Part shown: positions 6,617 to 8,803 of the stretch, in pieces | How the letters are laid out: each line of letters starts with the position of its first letter | Numbering within the stretch: position 1 is the first letter of the stretch | Source: JAZQNF01 sp045641505 | Lineage (GTDB): Bacteria; Bacillota; Clostridia; Lachnospirales; Bianqueaceae | Assembly: GCA_045641505.1 (NCBI GenBank) | Contig: JAZUHB010000039.1 | Location: 1 to 8,803, forward strand | DNA length: 8,803 bases | Direction: 5' to 3' | Program-made: the position numbers and the translations under genes | Notes under the pieces: generated by a model | What the model was told of the DNA's origin: nothing | Databases searched by the model: none | Seen by the model: only the letters and a program-made list of their open reading frames with translations

Positions 6617-6650
6617 CTGTATATATCTAGGTATATTCTATAATATACAG
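6617..6650. promoter_or_regulatory. Dyad-symmetric AT-rich site over the divIC -10 and transcription start (possible operator)
   Basis: Two nested inverted repeats: GTATATT (6631-6637) and AATATAC (6642-6648) with a 4-base centre, and CTGTATAT (6617-6624) with ATATACAG (6643-6650). All arms are perfect. They overlap the -10 box and likely start site, where a repressor would block the promoter. Chance is possible because the region is AT-rich in an otherwise GC-rich sequence. I do not recognise a known regulator site. Confidence 0.45.
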
Positions 6651-6668
6651 TGCTGAGTGTTTAGTCAA
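6640..6668 (-). promoter_or_regulatory. SigA-type promoter for divIC and the downstream operon
   Basis: On the minus strand, TTGACT (6663-6668), exactly 17 bases, then TATTAT (6640-6645). Both boxes match consensus at five of six positions. Transcription would begin around 6633, giving a leader of roughly 38 nt. This is the best promoter I see for the whole divIC to dusB unit. Confidence 0.85.
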
Positions 6669-6693
6669 GCGGAAATTTCGCGTTTTCCAGGGC

Positions 6694-6707
6694 TTTTGTG
6701 CACAAAA
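6694..6707. repeat. 14-bp perfect palindrome upstream of the divIC promoter
   Basis: TTTTGTGCACAAAA is a perfect palindrome lying 25 bases upstream of the divIC -35 box and downstream of the transporter stop codon. It could be an activator or repressor site. No regulator can be named from the sequence. The region 6608-6744 holds no gene and no clear terminator for the transporter. Confidence 0.5.
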
Positions 6708-6744
6708 ATCGCGGAAGAATTCGGTTGCAACGCCCTGTTTGGCT

Positions 6745-8028
6745 TTAATGCGCCCAGACGAACCAGCAGAACAGATAGCCCACCAGCACCGCGACCAGGG
6801 TGAAGGGAAGACCGATCCGGAAGAAATCCTTGTTCTTCACCTCGTAGCCGTTCCGGCGCAGGATGCCGATCGCCGTGATGTTGGCGGAGGCGCCGACGGG
6901 GGTGATGTTGCCGCCGAGGGTGGCGCCGACCAGCAGACCGAAGTAGAGCACGAGGGGGCTCACGCCCAGGATCCCGGCGATGCCCTGCACCACCGGCAGC
7001 ATCGTGGCCACGTAGGGGATGTTGTCGATGAAGGCGGAGAAAATCACGGAGGCCCAGACGATGATGGTGTACATCAGGAAGAGGTTCGAGCCGCCGAGGC
7101 GCACGATCAGCGCCGCGATGTCCTCGATGATGCCCTGCTCCGTGAGGGTGCCGATCACGACGAAGAGCGAGGCCAGAAGCAGCAGCGTCTCGTAGTCGAT
7201 CTCGCCCCAGAGGGACTTGAAGAGGTCCTTCCGCTTGCGGATCAGCGTGTAAATCAGGCCGAGGGCGAAGAAGCCCACGCAGATCACGCCGTTGGTCAGG
7301 TCCATTCCGAACAGGGTGATGCCGAATTCGAAGAAGGACGCGAGGATCAGGCAGAGGATGGTGCCGAGGAGCAGCACGGTGGGCACGTAGTCGGTGACCT
7401 TCGTGACCGGGCCCTTGGCGACCGCGCCCTTATCCTTGCGGAAGATGATCATGATGACCGGCACCGTGGCGAGCGCGCCGAACTCCACGGCCCAGAAGAT
7501 GCCGGGACGGCCCTGCATCCAGATGAAGTCCACGAAGTTCATGCCGGCGTAGCCGCCCAGCATGATGGAGGTGGTATCGCCCACCAGCGTCGCCGCGCCC
7601 TGCAGGTTCGAGGAAACGGCAATCGAGATCAGCAGCGAGACCGGCGAGATTTCCAGCCGCTCCGCGATGGCGAGGGCGACGGGCGCGAGCATCAGCACGG
7701 TGGCCACGTTGTCCATGAAGGCAGAAACGAGGCCGGAGAACAGCGACAGCACGATCGCGACCGCCATCACGCTCTTACAGCTGTTGTTCAGAAGATCGGC
7801 CAGACGGTCCGGCATCTTCGAATCCACGAAGAGGGCCATGGTGCCCATGGTGCCGGCCAGCATCAGCAGCACGTTCCAGTTGATCGCGCCGAGCGCCTTG
7901 CCCCAGGGCATCGCGCCGCTGATCAGGAAAACCAGCGCCGCGCCGAACGCCACGAAATGACGGTGCTTGGGAAGGGAGATCATCAGGACGTAGGTCAGAA
8001 TGAACAGGATCAGAGTAAAAATCTTCAT
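6745..8028 (-). CDS. Ion transporter of the ArsB/NhaD/SLC13 superfamily, substrate unknown
   Basis: A 427-residue polytopic inner-membrane carrier with around 10-12 hydrophobic segments across the whole length. It has two related halves: SAFMDNVATVLMLAP (102-116) answers SAFIDNIPYVATMLPVV (331-347), and NLQGAATLVGDTTSIMLGG (141-159) answers GATLGGNITPVGASANI (368-384). This paired arrangement, with Asp-Asn hairpin motifs and Gly-rich loops, belongs to the Ion Transporter superfamily that includes ArsB, NhaD sodium/proton antiporters, the human P protein and SLC13 dicarboxylate carriers. A cytoplasmic loop near 196-215 is Lys-rich. No arsenic, citrate or regulator gene is adjacent, so the substrate is left open; it could be a cation antiporter or an organic anion carrier. 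ATG at 8026-8028 has AAAGGAGG 8 nt upstream, a strong site. It has its own promoter and lies after the HU terminator, so it is probably transcribed separately. Confidence 0.9.
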   Translation of the reverse strand: MKIFTLILFILTYVLMISLPKHRHFVAFGAALVFLISGAMPWGKALGAINWNVLLMLAGTMGTMALFVDSKMPDRLADLLNNSCKSVMAVAIVLSLFSGLVSAFMDNVATVLMLAPVALAIAERLEISPVSLLISIAVSSNLQGAATLVGDTTSIMLGGYAGMNFVDFIWMQGRPGIFWAVEFGALATVPVIMIIFRKDKGAVAKGPVTKVTDYVPTVLLLGTILCLILASFFEFGITLFGMDLTNGVICVGFFALGLIYTLIRKRKDLFKSLWGEIDYETLLLLASLFVVIGTLTEQGIIEDIAALIVRLGGSNLFLMYTIIVWASVIFSAFIDNIPYVATMLPVVQGIAGILGVSPLVLYFGLLVGATLGGNITPVGASANITAIGILRRNGYEVKNKDFFRIGLPFTLVAVLVGYLFCWFVWAH

Positions 8029-8071
8029 CTTTCGATCCTCCTTTCGCGTGTCGTTTATTTATATTCAAGTT

Positions 8072-8100
8072 ATTCTATCACGGAATCCGCGGGGCCGCAA
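8072..8100 (-). promoter_or_regulatory. Extended -10 promoter for the ion transporter gene
   Basis: On the minus strand TTGCGG (8095-8100), 17 bases, then TAGAAT (8072-8077) preceded by TGA, giving a TGn extended -10. The -35 is weak (TTG only), which the extended -10 may offset. The start site would fall near 8065, giving a leader of about 36 nt. Confidence 0.7.
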
Positions 8101-8147
8101 GCCGAAGCGGCAGCAAATTAGAGCTCCCTATTCCGCTTCCGGGCATG

Positions 8148-8176
8148 AAAAAAGCCCCGTACGGGACGGGGCCTTT
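8148..8176 (-). terminator. Intrinsic terminator of the HU gene
   Basis: A stem GCCCCGT/ACGGGGC (8166-8172 and 8154-8160 on the minus strand) with a 5-base loop, followed by six T residues (8148-8153 as A on the plus strand) and preceded by A residues that extend the pairing. It lies about 15 nt after the hup stop. On the plus strand the stem is followed by only three T residues, so it may act weakly there. Confidence 0.9.
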
Positions 8177-8188
8177 CCGCAGAGAAAC

Positions 8189-8464
8189 TTATTTGTTCAT
8201 AGCGTCCTTCAGCTCTTTGCCGGCCTTGAACTTGGGAGCCTTGGCACCCTTGATCTCGATGGTCTCTTTGGTCTTGGGGTTGATGCCGGTGCGGGCAGCT
8301 CTCTCAGTGACCTCGAAGGTACCGAAACCGACCAGGGAGACCTTGCCGCCGGCCACGAGCTCTTCCTCGACGGCGCCGACGAAGGCTTCCAGAGCCTGCT
8401 TCGCGTCAACCTTGCTGATGCCGGCCTTCTCGGCCATCTTGGCGATAAGTTCAGTCTTGTTCAT
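8189..8464 (-). CDS. hup: HU family DNA-binding protein
   Basis: Small dimeric nucleoid protein that binds and bends DNA with little sequence preference. The 91 residues are the normal length. The N-terminal helices read MNKTELIAKMAEKAGISK; the family signature follows as GFGTFEV (46-52), and the DNA-gripping arm contains RTGINPKTKE (58-67) with the intercalating Pro63. The C-terminal APKFKAGKELKDAMNK closes the fold. The start at 8462-8464 is chosen because AGGAGG (8472-8477) stands 7 nt upstream; an open frame extends 13 codons further but would place that site in coding sequence. A consensus promoter, a structured leader and a strong terminator frame it as a single-gene, highly expressed unit. 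HU genes near this division/tRNA locus are common in Clostridia. Confidence 0.98.
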   Translation of the reverse strand: MNKTELIAKMAEKAGISKVDAKQALEAFVGAVEEELVAGGKVSLVGFGTFEVTERAARTGINPKTKETIEIKGAKAPKFKAGKELKDAMNK

Positions 8465-8479
8465 GATAATTCCTCCTGA

Positions 8480-8560
8480 ATGCTTGTTGAAATGCCGCTT
8501 CACGGTACGGCGGATGTCACCCGCTGATGCGCGGGAATTGACCTGAGTGTTTACACACTG
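8480..8560 (-). promoter_or_regulatory. Structured 5' leader of the HU mRNA
   Basis: Between the predicted start of transcription (about 8562) and the ribosome binding site there are roughly 85-95 nt with several short hairpins in a row: AGTGT-GTAA-ACACT (8546-8559, a GNRA loop), CCCGC-6 nt-GCGGG (8520-8535), and a further possible GCCG/CGGC pairing around 8490-8508. I recognise no named riboswitch. It may set mRNA stability or translation of HU; ordinary GC-rich background folding is the alternative. Confidence 0.4.
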
Positions 8561-8568
8561 TTGGGAAT

Positions 8569-8597
8569 ACTATAACCTTGCGGGGCTTTTTTGTCAA
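8569..8597 (-). promoter_or_regulatory. SigA-type promoter of the HU gene
   Basis: On the minus strand a perfect TTGACA (8592-8597), exactly 17 bases, then TATAGT (8569-8574, five of six consensus bases). Strength fits an abundant nucleoid protein. The -35 box overlaps the stop codon (8594-8596) of the upstream gene. Confidence 0.92.
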
Positions 8598-8803
8598 GAA
8601 AAACTGTCTTCTGCCCCGTCATGCGCGGCGGTCACCTTCCGGAGCTGCTCGCGCATCTTCTCCACGGCGGAGGCCGGCGCGGTGAGGCGCGCGTCGCCGT
8701 TCAGGCCGAAGAGCCAGCCGAAAAACTGGGGGCTGACCGCGACCTCGGGATGGATGGCGTACTCGCCGTTTTCCTGCGGATAGAGGGTGAGATCCCGGCC
8801 GAA
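8594..8803 (-). CDS. WYL-domain protein, C-terminal end only (probable transcriptional regulator)
   Basis: The last 69 codons of a gene entering from the right edge, ending with TGA at 8594-8596. The minus-strand frame reads FGRDLTLYPQENGEYAIHPE, then AVSPQFFGWLFGLNGDARLT and APASAVEKMREQLRKVTAAH. The pattern of a hydrophobic-Trp-Leu-Phe-Gly turn followed by a Pro and a helix ending the protein is the C-terminal (WCX) part of WYL-domain regulators, which usually carry an N-terminal helix-turn-helix and sense a ligand, sometimes a nucleic acid. The DNA-binding part is outside the window, so its targets and class cannot be stated. Assignment rests on the short C-terminal segment from memory of the family. 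No terminator lies between it and the HU promoter. Confidence 0.7.
   Translation of the reverse strand, partial: FGRDLTLYPQENGEYAIHPEVAVSPQFFGWLFGLNGDARLTAPASAVEKMREQLRKVTAAHDGAEDSFS

Noticed and set aside
6688..6737. CAGGGC/GCCCTG inverted repeat as terminator of the ion transporter gene
   Set aside because: The arms are 38 bases apart and no U-tract follows on the minus strand, so it does not look like an intrinsic terminator.
6739..8121. A 460-codon open frame on the plus strand opposite the ion transporter
   Set aside because: It is a shadow of the transporter's reading frame, with an extreme His/Asp/Glu/Gly/Gln content and no plausible fold or ribosome site.
8465..8503. N-terminal extension of HU by 13 codons
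   Set aside because: It would place the AGGAGG site inside the gene and make HU longer than the family; the internal ATG gives the canonical MNKTEL start.

Overview
The window looks like a housekeeping stretch from a GC-rich Firmicute, probably a member of the class Clostridia. This is inferred from strong AGGAGG-type ribosome binding sites, textbook SigA-type promoters, an ECF-type vitamin uptake protein, a type III pantothenate kinase, and the gene order divIC - tilS - hpt - ftsH - coaX - dusB, which resembles the conserved Bacillus/Clostridia locus. Every gene I can support lies on the minus strand, so transcription runs from high to low coordinates. No RNA gene, CRISPR array, insertion sequence or phage gene is visible.

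Right part (8803 to about 6745), in transcription order: the 3' end of a WYL-domain regulator; an HU DNA-binding protein gene with a near-consensus promoter whose -35 box contains the WYL stop codon, a structured leader of about 95 nt and a clear intrinsic terminator; then a single-gene unit for a 12-TM-class ion transporter (ArsB/NhaD/SLC13 type) with its own extended -10 promoter.

Middle and left part (6607 to 1): a long, probably polycistronic unit. It opens with a strong promoter and a dyad-symmetric AT-rich site in front of divIC (cell division). A hairpin follows the divIC stop. Then come tilS and hpt read as one continuous frame (lysidine synthesis in tRNA-Ile plus purine salvage), ftsH (membrane protease, apparent TTG start), a small acidic protein, an ECF S component (probably PanT, pantothenate uptake), coaX (pantothenate phosphorylation) and dusB (tRNA dihydrouridine synthase, cut by the window edge). 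Gaps are 15, 3, 96, 28 and 1 nt, so most genes are likely co-transcribed and several translationally coupled.

The genes combine tRNA modification (TilS, DusB), nucleotide salvage (Hpt), CoA precursor uptake and activation (PanT-CoaX), membrane protein quality control (FtsH), division (DivIC) and chromosome architecture (HU). I do not see a clearly new defence, mobile or biosynthetic system. The points most worth a second look are the TilS-Hpt frame with a strong internal start, the small acidic protein behind ftsH, the dyad at the divIC promoter, the hairpins inside the operon, and the absence here of the sporulation genes that commonly accompany this locus.
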